From NCBI GenBank assembly GCA_041389885.1, contig JAWKRB010000036.1, positions 8,000-71,999 on the forward strand: a DNA stretch of 64,000 nt, in the 5' to 3' direction. The stretch is from JAWKRB01 sp041389885 (lineage in GTDB: Bacteria > Myxococcota_A > Polyangia > Polyangiales > Ga0077539). Below the pieces are notes generated by a model. It did not search any database and was not told the origin of the DNA. It saw only the letters and a list, made by a program, of their open reading frames with translations. A program made the translations under genes and the position numbers. Shown piece by piece: positions 33,980 to 42,536 of this stretch (the stretch's first letter is position 1; each line of letters starts with the position of its first letter).

Positions 33980-35092
33980 TCAACGCAGCGAGGGCGCGGC
34001 GCAGGCCGCCCAGCGCGCGCGAAAGACCGCCGAAATCTCTTCGTCACCCGCCACGCGCGCCGCGAGGTCGCGCACCATCTCGCGCGCACCGCCATCGCCC
34101 GGCGCGGACCACGGCCCAAGCCGCGCGTCGGGGAGCTCGTCATGACGCGGCGCGAGGGCCATCGGCGCGAGGTCATAGAGCGGCGCGAGGCGCGCACCGC
34201 CGTCGTCGTCGAAGGCCAGCGCGTAGTTGCCCGCGTGGGCGTCGTTGTTCCCCATGGCGGCGGCGAAGGCGTGCGCGCGCACGAAGCGCGCGTGGTCGTC
34301 GGCGGAGAGCGCGCCGTCGTCGCGGAGCCCGTCGGCGATCTCGCGGGGATCGACCGTGCCGTAGCGCTCCGAGCCGAGCCAGAACCACGTCGCCGCGCCG
34401 CGCCGCCCCTTGCCCGCGACGCGGTCGAAGCGCTCGAGCACCAGAAACGCCCGGTTCGAGCGCTCCAGCACGAAGCCCCGCACGGCGTCGAGGCCGTGCG
34501 CCCGCGCGGTCTCCGCGGCGTGCAGCTCGACGCGAAGGATGTCGGCCCAGCGCCTCCCCGCCTCGCTCGTGAGCGGCGGCGAGAACTTCACGAGCCACGC
34601 GCTTCCGTCATCGAGCCGAAGCGAGAACTTCGGTCGCTCACCGCCCAGCGACGAGAGCTCGTCCGCCGCGTCGAGGGTGTCGTCGACGAAGCGCGCGAAG
34701 TGCCCCGGCGCCTCGTCGCGCGAAGGGCCAGGCGTGAACGACCCACCCCAGATGCGCTCGAATCGCCGGAGGGTCTCGTCGCCCAGCAGCAGGTCGCCCG
34801 CGAGGTCGTGCCCCGCTTCGCAGAGCGCGCGCAGGGCCTGGTCGGTGTTCCAGCGCGAGGCGTCGGGCGGGAGACGCAGCTGCGCGAAGGCGTGCGCGAA
34901 GCGCCTGCCGAGAAATCCCGAGGGCAGCACGTCGAAGAAGACCCACGGCAGCGCGCCGGGCGCGATGTGCTCGCCGACCTGCGTGAGGGGATACCCCCGG
35001 CTCGTGAGGCGCAGCGCGCGCCGCGTCGCGTCGTAGTCGCCGAGCGTGTCGACGCCGCCGTCGCTTCGCACCCGGTAGATCGGCACGCGCAT
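33980..35092 (-). CDS. HipA-like Ser/Thr kinase, no HipB partner
   Basis: 370 residues from ATG 35092. HipA-type features: GERPKFSLRLDDGSAW (the G-x-x-P-K loop), the catalytic AMGNNDAHAGNYAL and LYDLAPMALAP as DFG-like metal site. HipA toxins phosphorylate glutamyl-tRNA synthetase and are normally held by a HipB DNA-binding antitoxin; I see no such small gene next to it. The N-terminal 100 residues are only vaguely HipA-like. It may therefore be a HipA-family kinase with another role. The neighbouring gene upstream is a small lipoprotein. Confidence 0.82.
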   Translation of the reverse strand: MRVPIYRVRSDGGVDTLGDYDATRRALRLTSRGYPLTQVGEHIAPGALPWVFFDVLPSGFLGRRFAHAFAQLRLPPDASRWNTDQALRALCEAGHDLAGDLLLGDETLRRFERIWGGSFTPGPSRDEAPGHFARFVDDTLDAADELSSLGGERPKFSLRLDDGSAWLVKFSPPLTSEAGRRWADILRVELHAAETARAHGLDAVRGFVLERSNRAFLVLERFDRVAGKGRRGAATWFWLGSERYGTVDPREIADGLRDDGALSADDHARFVRAHAFAAAMGNNDAHAGNYALAFDDDGGARLAPLYDLAPMALAPRHDELPDARLGPWSAPGDGGAREMVRDLAARVAGDEEISAVFRARWAACAAPSLR

Positions 35093-35126
35093 CACGGCGT
35101 GAGCATACGCGACGGGGCGCGGGCGG

Positions 35127-35396
35127 TCAGTGAGGCGGCAGCGCCGTGCAGCCGCGCTCGCGAAAGAAGGTCTCGCGCGCCTCGTCCGTCGTGAGGTCGC
35201 GGTAGCTCACGGCCGCTTGATCTTCGCACTGCGCGGTGCCGTGGGGGTCTCCGTTGTTGCGCTCGCGGCACCAGCGCTGAACCGAGTCGTGACAGGCGTC
35301 CCACGCGGGACGCGCCGCGGCGGGGAGGGTGCTCTCGGGGTTCGTCGCGCCGCTGCATCCCAGCAGCGCGAGGAGGGCGATGGATAGGCTCTTCAT
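35127..35396 (-). CDS. Small Cys-containing lipoprotein
   Basis: 89 residues. Signal peptide with lipobox MKSLSIALLALLGCSG, so probably a lipidated outer-membrane or periplasmic protein. The mature part (about 70 residues) contains CHDSVQRWCRERNNG, CEDQAAVSYRDL and RGCTALPPH, i.e. four further cysteines that could form two disulphides. No family is recognised. It lies upstream of the HipA-like gene on the same strand. Confidence 0.72.
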   Translation of the reverse strand: MKSLSIALLALLGCSGATNPESTLPAAARPAWDACHDSVQRWCRERNNGDPHGTAQCEDQAAVSYRDLTTDEARETFFRERGCTALPPH

Positions 35397-35551
35397 GATG
35401 CGTTCACCTCTGCGCGGTGCCCGCTTGCAGATCGCGTGCGAAGACCCCCTCTCCCCGAGACGAGGCGGGTCTCGCGTCGCGCGGGAGGTCCAATTTCGCC
35501 CCGGCGGGAGGATTCTCCCCGCGCGCCCGCGCGGTCCGTATGATCGACGCG

Positions 35552-37144
35552 ATGACCCCGCGCGCCGCCCTGCTCGTCGCCCTCGCGCTGGCCGCGCCCC
35601 TCGGCTGCGACGGCCTGAGCGCGCTCTTCGCGTCCAGGCCAAGAACCGCCGCGGGCCTCGACGCCCCCGAGACCGTCGCGGCCCTGCGCGCGCGGGCGCG
35701 GGGCGGCGTGCGCGCCGAGGTCCGCCGACGGCCCCGGTCGGGCTTCGACTTTCGCTGCGGCCACAGCGGCGCCTGCCTCGTGCTGCTGCCCGTCGCCCTC
35801 GCGGCCTCGGCGCTCCCGCCCATGCTCGACCTCGGCACGCTCACCCGCGGCGACGAGACGCTCTTCGAGGGCGTGTACGACCTCCGCGGACGTCTGGTGA
35901 TGGGCGTCGCGCGGGAGGGCGGCGTGCGGCGCGAGATCCGGCGCGTGCGGCTCCACGGCCTCGACCAGTCGTGGCTCGCCGAGGTCGCGCGCGCGCCCAT
36001 CCTCCCCGACGGCGGCGTCGGTGCGGTGACCCGCTCGCGCCTCGCGCCGCAGCTGAACCTCGTGGCCTCGTACCGCGCCGCCCTCGCGCGCGAGCGCACC
36101 CCCGCGGGGCGCGGGCGCCTCGCCGTCGAGGCCGTGTTCGCGATGGGGCGCGAGGCGACCCCGCTGGCGCTCCCGCAGATCGAGGCGCGCGACGACGTCG
36201 GCGTCGCCGTGATGCTGGGGTCGCTCTGCTCGCCACCCACGCGCCACCTCCAGCTGTGGATCGACGACGCGGAGCTCGCCGCCTCGCGCCGCGCCCTCCT
36301 CGGTGCGTTCGTCGAGCGCGCGACCCCCGAGGCCGCCGTGGTGGCGCTGGGATGCGAGGTCCTCAGCGACGGGCAGCGGGCGAGCCTCGTCGCGATGCTC
36401 AGCCGCGAGGTCTGCGAGGCCGACGCCCGCCGCGCGAACCGCGCCCTGCGCGCGCTCACGGCCCTCGACCCGGCGCTGCGTTGTGAGGGCCCGCGGGCGC
36501 CCATCGTGCGGGCGCTGCGGGGCGAGGCCGTCGACCCCGCGGCCCTGGGCGCGTCCCTCGCGACGCAGGAGCCGGCGCTGCGCGACGAGGTCCTCTCCCG
36601 CGTCGACGCCGCCCGCTACGCGTCGCTTCTCCTTGCCGCGCAAGGGCCTGCGCGTCCCTTCGCCCTCGCGCGGCTCGCGTCGTCGAGCTGGCGGCCGGAC
36701 CTCGCCGCGGGTCGCGCGCTGCTCTCCGCGTGGCCCGAGCTCCCCGCCGACGAGGTCGCGCGCACCGCGGTGGTCGACCTGCTCGCGCGGCTCTCGCCTG
36801 AGCACGCGACGGCGCTGCGAGGCGCGCTCCCCGCCGCGGGCGATGTCGCGGCGGCGCGGGCGTCTCTCCCGCTCCGCGTGGCGTTGAGGGCGCCGGGGGC
36901 GATCGCCGAGGCCGCGCGTGAGGTGCACGGCGAGCACGTCGTGTGGATGGTCGGCGAAGGGGGACCGAACTTCTCGTCGCGCCCAGGGCGCGCGATCTTC
37001 GCGCAGGCGCTGTGGTGCGTGGGCTGCGTCGAGGCAGAGGTGCGCGACGAGTCGGCGACCTGCGCGGGCCCGGCGCCGTGGCCGCGGCCCGAGATTCAGC
37101 GATCGCTGTGGGCGAGCGAGGCGCGGAGGCTCGCGCCGCGCTGA
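35552..37144 (+). CDS. Large lipoprotein with HEAT-like repeats
   Basis: 530 residues from ATG 35552 (ATG 35540 also possible). Signal peptide with lipobox MTPRAALLVALALAAPLGC. After a beta-rich part (about 60-180) the rest (about 190-470) is helical and repetitive (for example FVERATPEAAVVALGCEVL), like HEAT or similar helical repeats. Function unknown, envelope-located. Two disulphide-prone motifs occur near the C-terminus (WCVGC, CAGPAP). The neighbours are lipoproteins and a HipA-like kinase, with no operon signal. Confidence 0.75.
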   Translation: MTPRAALLVALALAAPLGCDGLSALFASRPRTAAGLDAPETVAALRARARGGVRAEVRRRPRSGFDFRCGHSGACLVLLPVALAASALPPMLDLGTLTRGDETLFEGVYDLRGRLVMGVAREGGVRREIRRVRLHGLDQSWLAEVARAPILPDGGVGAVTRSRLAPQLNLVASYRAALARERTPAGRGRLAVEAVFAMGREATPLALPQIEARDDVGVAVMLGSLCSPPTRHLQLWIDDAELAASRRALLGAFVERATPEAAVVALGCEVLSDGQRASLVAMLSREVCEADARRANRALRALTALDPALRCEGPRAPIVRALRGEAVDPAALGASLATQEPALRDEVLSRVDAARYASLLLAAQGPARPFALARLASSSWRPDLAAGRALLSAWPELPADEVARTAVVDLLARLSPEHATALRGALPAAGDVAAARASLPLRVALRAPGAIAEAAREVHGEHVVWMVGEGGPNFSSRPGRAIFAQALWCVGCVEAEVRDESATCAGPAPWPRPEIQRSLWASEARRLAPR

Positions 37145-37198
37145 GGGCTGCCCCCTTCGCTCGCCGGTCGCTCCCTGCGGTCGCTGGCTCGCTAAAGT

Positions 37199-37252
37199 GG
37201 GAGCCCTAAGAGGCGCCCCCGCTGGGACGGGGCGCCCTCTGCTTAGGCTCCC
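37199..37252. terminator. Long hairpin between convergent genes
   Basis: GGGAGCCCTAAGAGGCGCCC and GGGGCGCCCTCTGCTTAGGC (followed by TCCC) pair over about 21 bp around GCTGGGAC. It lies between the converging lipoprotein and argG genes and is flanked outside by a second inverted pair (TCGCTCCCTGCGGTCGCTGG versus CCAGCGACCGCCGGGG). It probably ends transcription in both directions. Confidence 0.5.
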
Positions 37253-37304
37253 GCACCCAGCTGGCCAGCGACCGCCGGGGGGTCGACGGCGCCGGCGGCA
37301 GGGG

Positions 37305-37396
37305 CAGCCCTCAGCGCGGTGATCTCCCGAAGGGGGCAGCCCTCAGCGCGGTGATCTCCCGAAGGGGGCAGCCCTCAGCGCGGTGATCTCCCGAAG
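37305..37396 (+). repeat. Three tandem 32-bp repeats
   Basis: CAGCCCTCAGCGCGGTGATC TCCCGAAGGGGG-type units begin at 37305, 37337 and 37369; the third is cut short. They are near identical. The 5' part is also the inverse of CGCTGAGGGCTGCCCCCTTC at 37138-37158. The last unit ends close to the argG stop. They could be slippage products or a fold next to the terminator. Confidence 0.8.
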
Positions 37397-37416
37397 ACGT
37401 CGCGCCGCGCCGAGGG

Positions 37417-38757
37417 CTACTCGTCTTCGCCCGAGACGAGCTCGCGGAGGGGGGCGTTCTCGGGGCCGCTCAGCCCCACCGCGCGGAGGTGGTGGAGCAG
37501 CAGGCCGCGTGAGTCGCCGATGGAGAGGTTCTGCACCTCGAGGGCGCCGATGCGGTCCTCCTGGGTGAAGGCGGTGTCGATCTTCTCCATCGAGAGCTTG
37601 TCGGCCGCGTAGGCCATGTACGGCGCGCTCGTGTTGAGGATCGTGTAGTCGTCGCCGCGGCGCAGCTCCAGGGTGACCTCGCCGGTGACCGAGGGGGCGA
37701 TCCAGCGCGTGAGGCCGTCCTTGAGGAGGTTGGCCTCGGGGTCGAACCACTTGCCCTCGTACAGAATCCGCCCGAGGCGGCGCCCGAGGGTGAAGTACAG
37801 GTCGAGGGTGTTCTCGTTGTGGATCGACGAGAGCAGGCGCTCGTAGGCGATGTGCAGCAGCGCCATGCCCGGCGCCTCGTAGATACCCCGGGACTTGGCC
37901 TCGATGACCCGGTTCTCGATCTGGTCGCACATGCCCAGGCCGTGCCGCCCGCCGACGCGGTTGCACTGCACGAAGAGCTCGAAGAGCGACGAGAAGCGGT
38001 CGCCGTTGAGGCTCACGGGCACGCCGCGCTCGAAGCCCACGGTGACCCGCTCGGGCGCGATCTCGACGGACGCGTCCCAGAACGAGACGCCCATGATGGG
38101 CTTCACGATCTTCATCGACTGGTCGAGGTGCTCGAGGTCCTTGGCCTCGTGGGTCGCGCCGAGGACGTTGGCGTCGGTCGAGTACGCCTTCTCGGTGCCC
38201 ATGTGATAGGGCAGCGAGTGCGCGTTGAGGTACTCGCTCATCTCCTTGCGCCCGCCGAGCTCGCTCACGAACTTCGGGTCGAGCCAGGGCTTGTAGATCT
38301 TCAGCGTCGGGTCGGCGAGGATGCCGTAGCGGTAGAAGCGCTGGATGTCGTTGCCCTTGTGGGTCGATCCATCACCGAAGACGTGCACGCCGTCTTCGCG
38401 CATCGCGCGCACGATGCCCAGGGAGGTCACCGCGCGGCCCAGGGGCGTGGTGTTGAAGTACTTCTTGCCGCCCACCGAGAGGTGAAACGCGCCGCACTGG
38501 ATCGCCGTGATCCCCTCGCGCACCATCGCGTCGCGGCAGTCGAGGAGCCGCGCCGACACCGCGCCGTGGGTCAGCGCGATGGGGGGAATGTCCGAGGGGT
38601 TGTCCTCGTCGGGCTGCGCGAGGTCGGCGGTGTAGGCGTGGACCTTCATCCCGTTGCGGGTCAGCCAGGCCACCGCGCAGCGGGTGTCGAGGCCGCCGCT
38701 GAAGGCGATGCCGAGGGCCGTGCCGGGCGGGGGGAGCGTGCGGTAGATCCTGCTCAT
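37417..38757 (-). CDS. argG: Argininosuccinate synthase
   Basis: 446 residues from ATG 38757. Forms argininosuccinate from citrulline, aspartate and ATP in arginine synthesis. The P-loop is AFSGGLDTRCAVAWL (other enzymes have SGGLDTS); GDGSTHKGNDIQRF and the GTEKAYSTDANVLGATHEAK stretch are characteristic of the ArgG proteins of about 447 residues, as in E. coli. It sits 14 bp after a DHH phosphoesterase gene, so the two are probably cotranscribed. AAGGAT about 11 bases before the ATG is a moderate ribosome-binding site. No other arginine gene is in view. Confidence 0.95.
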   Translation of the reverse strand: MSRIYRTLPPPGTALGIAFSGGLDTRCAVAWLTRNGMKVHAYTADLAQPDEDNPSDIPPIALTHGAVSARLLDCRDAMVREGITAIQCGAFHLSVGGKKYFNTTPLGRAVTSLGIVRAMREDGVHVFGDGSTHKGNDIQRFYRYGILADPTLKIYKPWLDPKFVSELGGRKEMSEYLNAHSLPYHMGTEKAYSTDANVLGATHEAKDLEHLDQSMKIVKPIMGVSFWDASVEIAPERVTVGFERGVPVSLNGDRFSSLFELFVQCNRVGGRHGLGMCDQIENRVIEAKSRGIYEAPGMALLHIAYERLLSSIHNENTLDLYFTLGRRLGRILYEGKWFDPEANLLKDGLTRWIAPSVTGEVTLELRRGDDYTILNTSAPYMAYAADKLSMEKIDTAFTQEDRIGALEVQNLSIGDSRGLLLHHLRAVGLSGPENAPLRELVSGEDE

Positions 38758-38771
38758 ATGTTTGAAATCCT

Positions 38772-39734
38772 TCAGGAATTCAGGGAACGGATGATGTCCT
38801 CGCAGGCCGCCTGGGCCCTGGCGAACTCTTGCGGCGCGAAGCTCACGGCGCCGACCACGGGGTGCCCGCCGCCGCCGTAGCGCTCGCAGAGCGAGGCGAT
38901 GTCGTGGGCGCGGGCGCGCTTGGTCCAGGGGTTGAAGCCCACGGAGATCTTCACCTTCTTCGCCGTGCGCGAGAGCACGACGGAGTACATCGCGGTGGGG
39001 AAGAGCTGGTAGCCCACGAACTTCGCGACGGTGTCGACGGGCGCCTCGGAGAGGTCGAACCACGCGACGTTGCCGCGCTGCTCGCCCTGCTGCGCCATGC
39101 GCTTCGCGAGGGCCTCGTGGCGCGCGCGAATGGGGGCCACGCGGCTGGCGATGAGGGGCAGCGAGGCGACCTCGGCGAGGGTGCGCGAGGCGAGCAGGGG
39201 GATGAGCTCCCGGCACAGCGCGTCGTCGCCCTGCTCCTGCACCACCGCGGCGATCTGCATGTGCGGCGTGGCGAAGGAGCACGCCTCGTCGGCGCTCGTG
39301 AAGCGCGCGGCGTCGATCACGTCGGACCAGCGCACGAGGTCGTCGAGGTCGGGGGCGCTCCAGCCGAAGCGCTCGCGGGCGACGTCGACGATGTACTTCG
39401 TGCACGAGCCGTAGGTGCCGTCGTGAAACTTCTGCCCCGTGGTGTCGGCGCGAAAGTGCGCGTCGCTGCCGGGCTCTTGAAACGCGCTGACGTGGTGGTC
39501 GAAGTACCAGGTCAAGCGGTCGGAGGCCGCGTAGCGAAAGTCGAGGATGGCGTTCACCGCGCCCTCCCGCAGCTTCTCGGCGGGGGAGGGGGCGCCGGGG
39601 TCGTAGCCCAGGCCGACGTACTCCACCGTCGCGGTCCAGGCGCCGGCCTGGGTCTCGCGGAGAAAGCGGGTGAACACCGCGGCGCTGGCGGCGCCGTCGA
39701 AGCAGTGACCGTGATGCGCGACAAGGACTTCCAT
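38772..39734 (-). CDS. DHH family phosphoesterase
   Basis: 320 residues from ATG 39734. The N-terminal metal-binding part (MEVLVAHHGHCFDGAASAAV; ILDFRY; WYFDHHVSAF) contains the Asp and DHH residues for two metals; the C-terminal DHHA1-like part ends with YGGGGHPVVGAVSF. Members hydrolyse c-di-AMP, pApA, short RNA (nanoRNase/Orn-like) or polyphosphate; which one cannot be said here. It probably shares a transcript with argG. The start fits the beginning of the fold. Confidence 0.88.
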   Translation of the reverse strand: MEVLVAHHGHCFDGAASAAVFTRFLRETQAGAWTATVEYVGLGYDPGAPSPAEKLREGAVNAILDFRYAASDRLTWYFDHHVSAFQEPGSDAHFRADTTGQKFHDGTYGSCTKYIVDVARERFGWSAPDLDDLVRWSDVIDAARFTSADEACSFATPHMQIAAVVQEQGDDALCRELIPLLASRTLAEVASLPLIASRVAPIRARHEALAKRMAQQGEQRGNVAWFDLSEAPVDTVAKFVGYQLFPTAMYSVVLSRTAKKVKISVGFNPWTKRARAHDIASLCERYGGGGHPVVGAVSFAPQEFARAQAACEDIIRSLNS

Positions 39735-39872
39735 CGGGCCGCGGACCCTATGCGAACACCGCGCGGGGTGGAAGGGGCAGCGGGCCGTGAAGGGGCGGTT
39801 CGCGGGGAGGTGCAACGCCGGGCGGGGGGCCTCCCGACCCTTGCGGGTGACGGTGATACCCTCCACGCCCGA

Positions 39873-41543
39873 ATGAGACCTCACCGGGGCGCACGAGACA
39901 CCGCGAGCCTCTTCGCGCGCGACGCCTGCACTCCAGCGCTCCTGCGCCTCGCGGCGCTCTGCGCGCTCGCGGGCTGCGCCCAGGGCGTGCCCGACGCCGA
40001 CGCCGCCGCGCCCCCCGACGTCGCCGCGAAGCTCGATGCCGCGGAGCTCGACACCCCCGAGGTCCCGAGGCCGCCCGTCGATGTCCCCGCGCTCGACGCG
40101 CCGTCGCCCGACCTCGCCGCGCTCGACGCGCCGTCGCCCGACCTCCCCGCGCTCGACGCGCCGTCGCCCGACCTCGTCGACGCGCCCTCGCCGCCCGACG
40201 TCGGTCCGGTCGGCCCGGTCGTATGCACCCCAACGACCGCGTCCTCCGTGTGCGGCGGGCGCCCCTGCGTCGACGGATACTGCTGCGAGAGCGCCTGCGA
40301 GGGCGCGTGCCGGGGCTGCGCGCTCCCCGGCGCCGAGGGGCGCTGCACGATCTACCGCAGCGCCACCGACCCCGACTCCGAGTGCGCCGAGCAGGCCCCT
40401 GCGACCTGCGGCACCACGGGCGTCTGCGACGGCGCGGGCGCCTGCGCGCGGCACCCCGCGGGCACCGCCTGCGACGACGGCATGGCCTGCACCCGCGGCG
40501 ATGTGTGCGACGGCGCGGGCGCCTGCCGCGGCGCGGCGCCGACCTCGTGCGCGCCGGGCGCGGGCAACGAGTGCTGCGCGGGGAGCTGCGACGCGATGTC
40601 CGGCTGCCGCACCGCCCCGGGCCTCTGCGCGGACCAGTGCGGCGCGAACCTCCTGCGCACCGCGCGCATGTGCCAGGGCTGCGGCGCGGCGGGCGCGGTC
40701 GGCGCCTGCGGCGGCGGCGGCGAGTTCGCCTGCGACGCGATGACGCACTCGCTCTGCCGCGCGATCCCCTGCGGGGGACAGACCTTCACCTGCACCCAGC
40801 AGGGCGGCGTGTGGCAGTGGCGCGCGCAGGCCACCTGCGACGACGGCGACCCGTGTACGCACGGAGACGCTTGCGCCGCAGGGGTCTGCGTCGGCACACG
40901 GATCACCTGCGCGAGCGACATGTGCACCACCCGCGCGTGCAACGGCGGCGCGACCTGCACGGTGACCCCGCGCACCGGCGCGACCTGCGACGACGGCAAC
41001 GCGATGACCGCCAACGACGTCTGCTCGTCGACGGGGGTGTGCGCGGGGACCGTGGTCTGCGCCGTGCCGACCGACGCCTGCGCGAACGGCACCCAGAGCC
41101 GAGACCGCTGCGCCGGCGCGCGGATCATCGGGCGACGGGTCGCCGCGACGAGCACGGGCTTCACGGTGACCGACACCACCTGCAGGGCCTCGAACCGCTT
41201 CGACGACTGCAGCTGGGACGCGGGCGCCGACCACGCGTACCGCATCTGGGCCCGCGCGGGCGAGACGATCACCGCGAACCTCACCCGCGGCACGGCGTGC
41301 GTCGGCGGGAGCTGGCGCGCGACGCTGAAGCTCTACCAGGGAGGCGACTGCGGCACGGTCACCTGCAGCGGCGACCGCTGGTGCCGCAACTTCGTCAACA
41401 GCAGCGACCAGACCTACGCCGCGCCCCGCGACGGCTGGATCGTCGTGGTGGTCGACGGCTCCACCGCCTTCGACGACGACGGCGCGTACACCCTGCGCGT
41501 GCGCCTGAGCGGGTGCCGCGCGGGCAACTGCGAGTGCCCCTGA
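39873..41543 (+). CDS. Cys-rich lipoprotein with C-terminal jelly-roll-like domain
   Basis: 556 residues from ATG 39873. Signal peptide with lipobox (ALLRLAALCALAGCAQ). A linker (about 45-110) holds three copies of LDAPSPDLxA. About 300 residues of Cys-rich modules follow (CDGAGAC, CDDGMACTRGDVC, CDDGDPCTHGDAC), similar to the repeats of myxobacterial surface proteins. The last 130 residues (TTCRASNRFDDCSWDAGADH ... AYTLRVRLSGC) resemble a pre-peptidase (PPC) type beta-sandwich. It is probably surface-exposed. No enzymatic residues are seen. Confidence 0.82.
   Translation: MRPHRGARDTASLFARDACTPALLRLAALCALAGCAQGVPDADAAAPPDVAAKLDAAELDTPEVPRPPVDVPALDAPSPDLAALDAPSPDLPALDAPSPDLVDAPSPPDVGPVGPVVCTPTTASSVCGGRPCVDGYCCESACEGACRGCALPGAEGRCTIYRSATDPDSECAEQAPATCGTTGVCDGAGACARHPAGTACDDGMACTRGDVCDGAGACRGAAPTSCAPGAGNECCAGSCDAMSGCRTAPGLCADQCGANLLRTARMCQGCGAAGAVGACGGGGEFACDAMTHSLCRAIPCGGQTFTCTQQGGVWQWRAQATCDDGDPCTHGDACAAGVCVGTRITCASDMCTTRACNGGATCTVTPRTGATCDDGNAMTANDVCSSTGVCAGTVVCAVPTDACANGTQSRDRCAGARIIGRRVAATSTGFTVTDTTCRASNRFDDCSWDAGADHAYRIWARAGETITANLTRGTACVGGSWRATLKLYQGGDCGTVTCSGDRWCRNFVNSSDQTYAAPRDGWIVVVVDGSTAFDDDGAYTLRVRLSGCRAGNCECP
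40089..40178 (+). repeat. Three in-frame 30-bp tandem repeats
   Basis: GCGCTCGACGCGCCGTCGCC CGACCTCnnn repeats at 40089, 40119 and 40149, inside the linker of the Cys-rich lipoprotein. It encodes ALDAPSPDLx. A natural length-variable region, and also a spot where an assembly may miscount. Confidence 0.8.
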
Positions 41544-41595
41544 GCCGCCCGCGTGCCTTGACCGGGCGCGGCGCCCAGGGAGGTAATGCCTCGCG

Positions 41596-42462
41596 ATGCG
41601 CTTCGAGATGAACGCCACCGACCCTGAGTCCGTGGTCGGATACTTTCGCGCCCGCGCGGTGCAGGGGCTCGCCGAGGGCCTCTCGTGGTCGGGGCGCGTG
41701 GAGCCGCTGCGCGAGGCCGGGGTGACGTGGGGCGCGCGCACGAGCTTCACCGACCGCGCGGGCGTGGCGTACGAGTCGGTGTACGTGCTCGCGCAGCACC
41801 GCGGCGAGGGGCGGCTCTCGCGCCACGTCGAGACATCACCGGGACCCTTTCTCACCGCGCCCTCGTGCGAGCTCGAGCGCTTCTTCAAGCGGCGCGGGGT
41901 GCCGCACCGGGTGGTCGGTCACTTCGAGCGCGCGCGGGAGTACGAGGCGATCGCGGCGCACTACGGCGACCGCGCGGCGCGGCGCTCGGGCGTGGCCCTG
42001 ATGAACCACATCGACGAGGGCCTCGCGGTGCTCGCCGACCTCGGCGCCCACGACGAGGTGTGGCGCGCGTGGTGCCTGCACCCGCTGTTTCAGCTCGACG
42101 AGGCGCTGCCCGAGAGCTTCTCCGACCTCGCGCGCCGCAGCGAGTCGGCGCGGGTGCTGGTGCTGGCGATGGAGTATCGCAACACCGCCAACGCGTGCCT
42201 CGCCCGCCACGAGCCCGCCTCCCCCGAGGCGATCGCGCGCTCGCCCCTGCCCGAGGTGAACGCGATGCTGGTGGCCGACAAGGTGCAGAACGCCAAGGAC
42301 TTCATCCTCTACCACCGCGGCACGCACCCCCGAACGGAGTCGCTGGAGCGCTACTTTCACCACTGGCTCGCGCGGCTCGGCGTGAGCCGGGGCGAGTTCG
42401 CGCGCTACTTCGAGGCGCTGCAGGCCGAGGGGCCGCGCCGCCCGCTGCCCGAGGACTGGTAG
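41596..42462 (+). CDS. Hypothetical HD-like hydrolase
   Basis: 288 residues. The central part RRSGVALMNHIDEGLAVL ... LGAHDEVWRAWCLHPLFQLD resembles HD-domain phosphohydrolases (His, then His/Asp in helices), followed by DKVQNAKDFILYHRGTH. No closer family is known to me; it could also be another helical metal enzyme. The length is normal. The gene follows the Cys-rich lipoprotein after 52 bp and is followed by an aldo/keto reductase on the same strand. Confidence 0.6.
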   Translation: MRFEMNATDPESVVGYFRARAVQGLAEGLSWSGRVEPLREAGVTWGARTSFTDRAGVAYESVYVLAQHRGEGRLSRHVETSPGPFLTAPSCELERFFKRRGVPHRVVGHFERAREYEAIAAHYGDRAARRSGVALMNHIDEGLAVLADLGAHDEVWRAWCLHPLFQLDEALPESFSDLARRSESARVLVLAMEYRNTANACLARHEPASPEAIARSPLPEVNAMLVADKVQNAKDFILYHRGTHPRTESLERYFHHWLARLGVSRGEFARYFEALQAEGPRRPLPEDW

Positions 42463-42536
42463 TCTGCGCCCTCGCGCGCACGCGCCGACACCTTGCGTCT
42501 GGTCTCTGTGCCCGCCCGTGTTTATCGTCCGCCGCG

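Noticed and set aside
34430..34480. tRNA-like GGTTCGAGCG segment
   Set aside because: Inside the HipA-like coding region with no acceptor or anticodon stem around it.
37305..37396. Possible CRISPR array
   Set aside because: Units are directly tandem with no spacers, and no cas genes are present.
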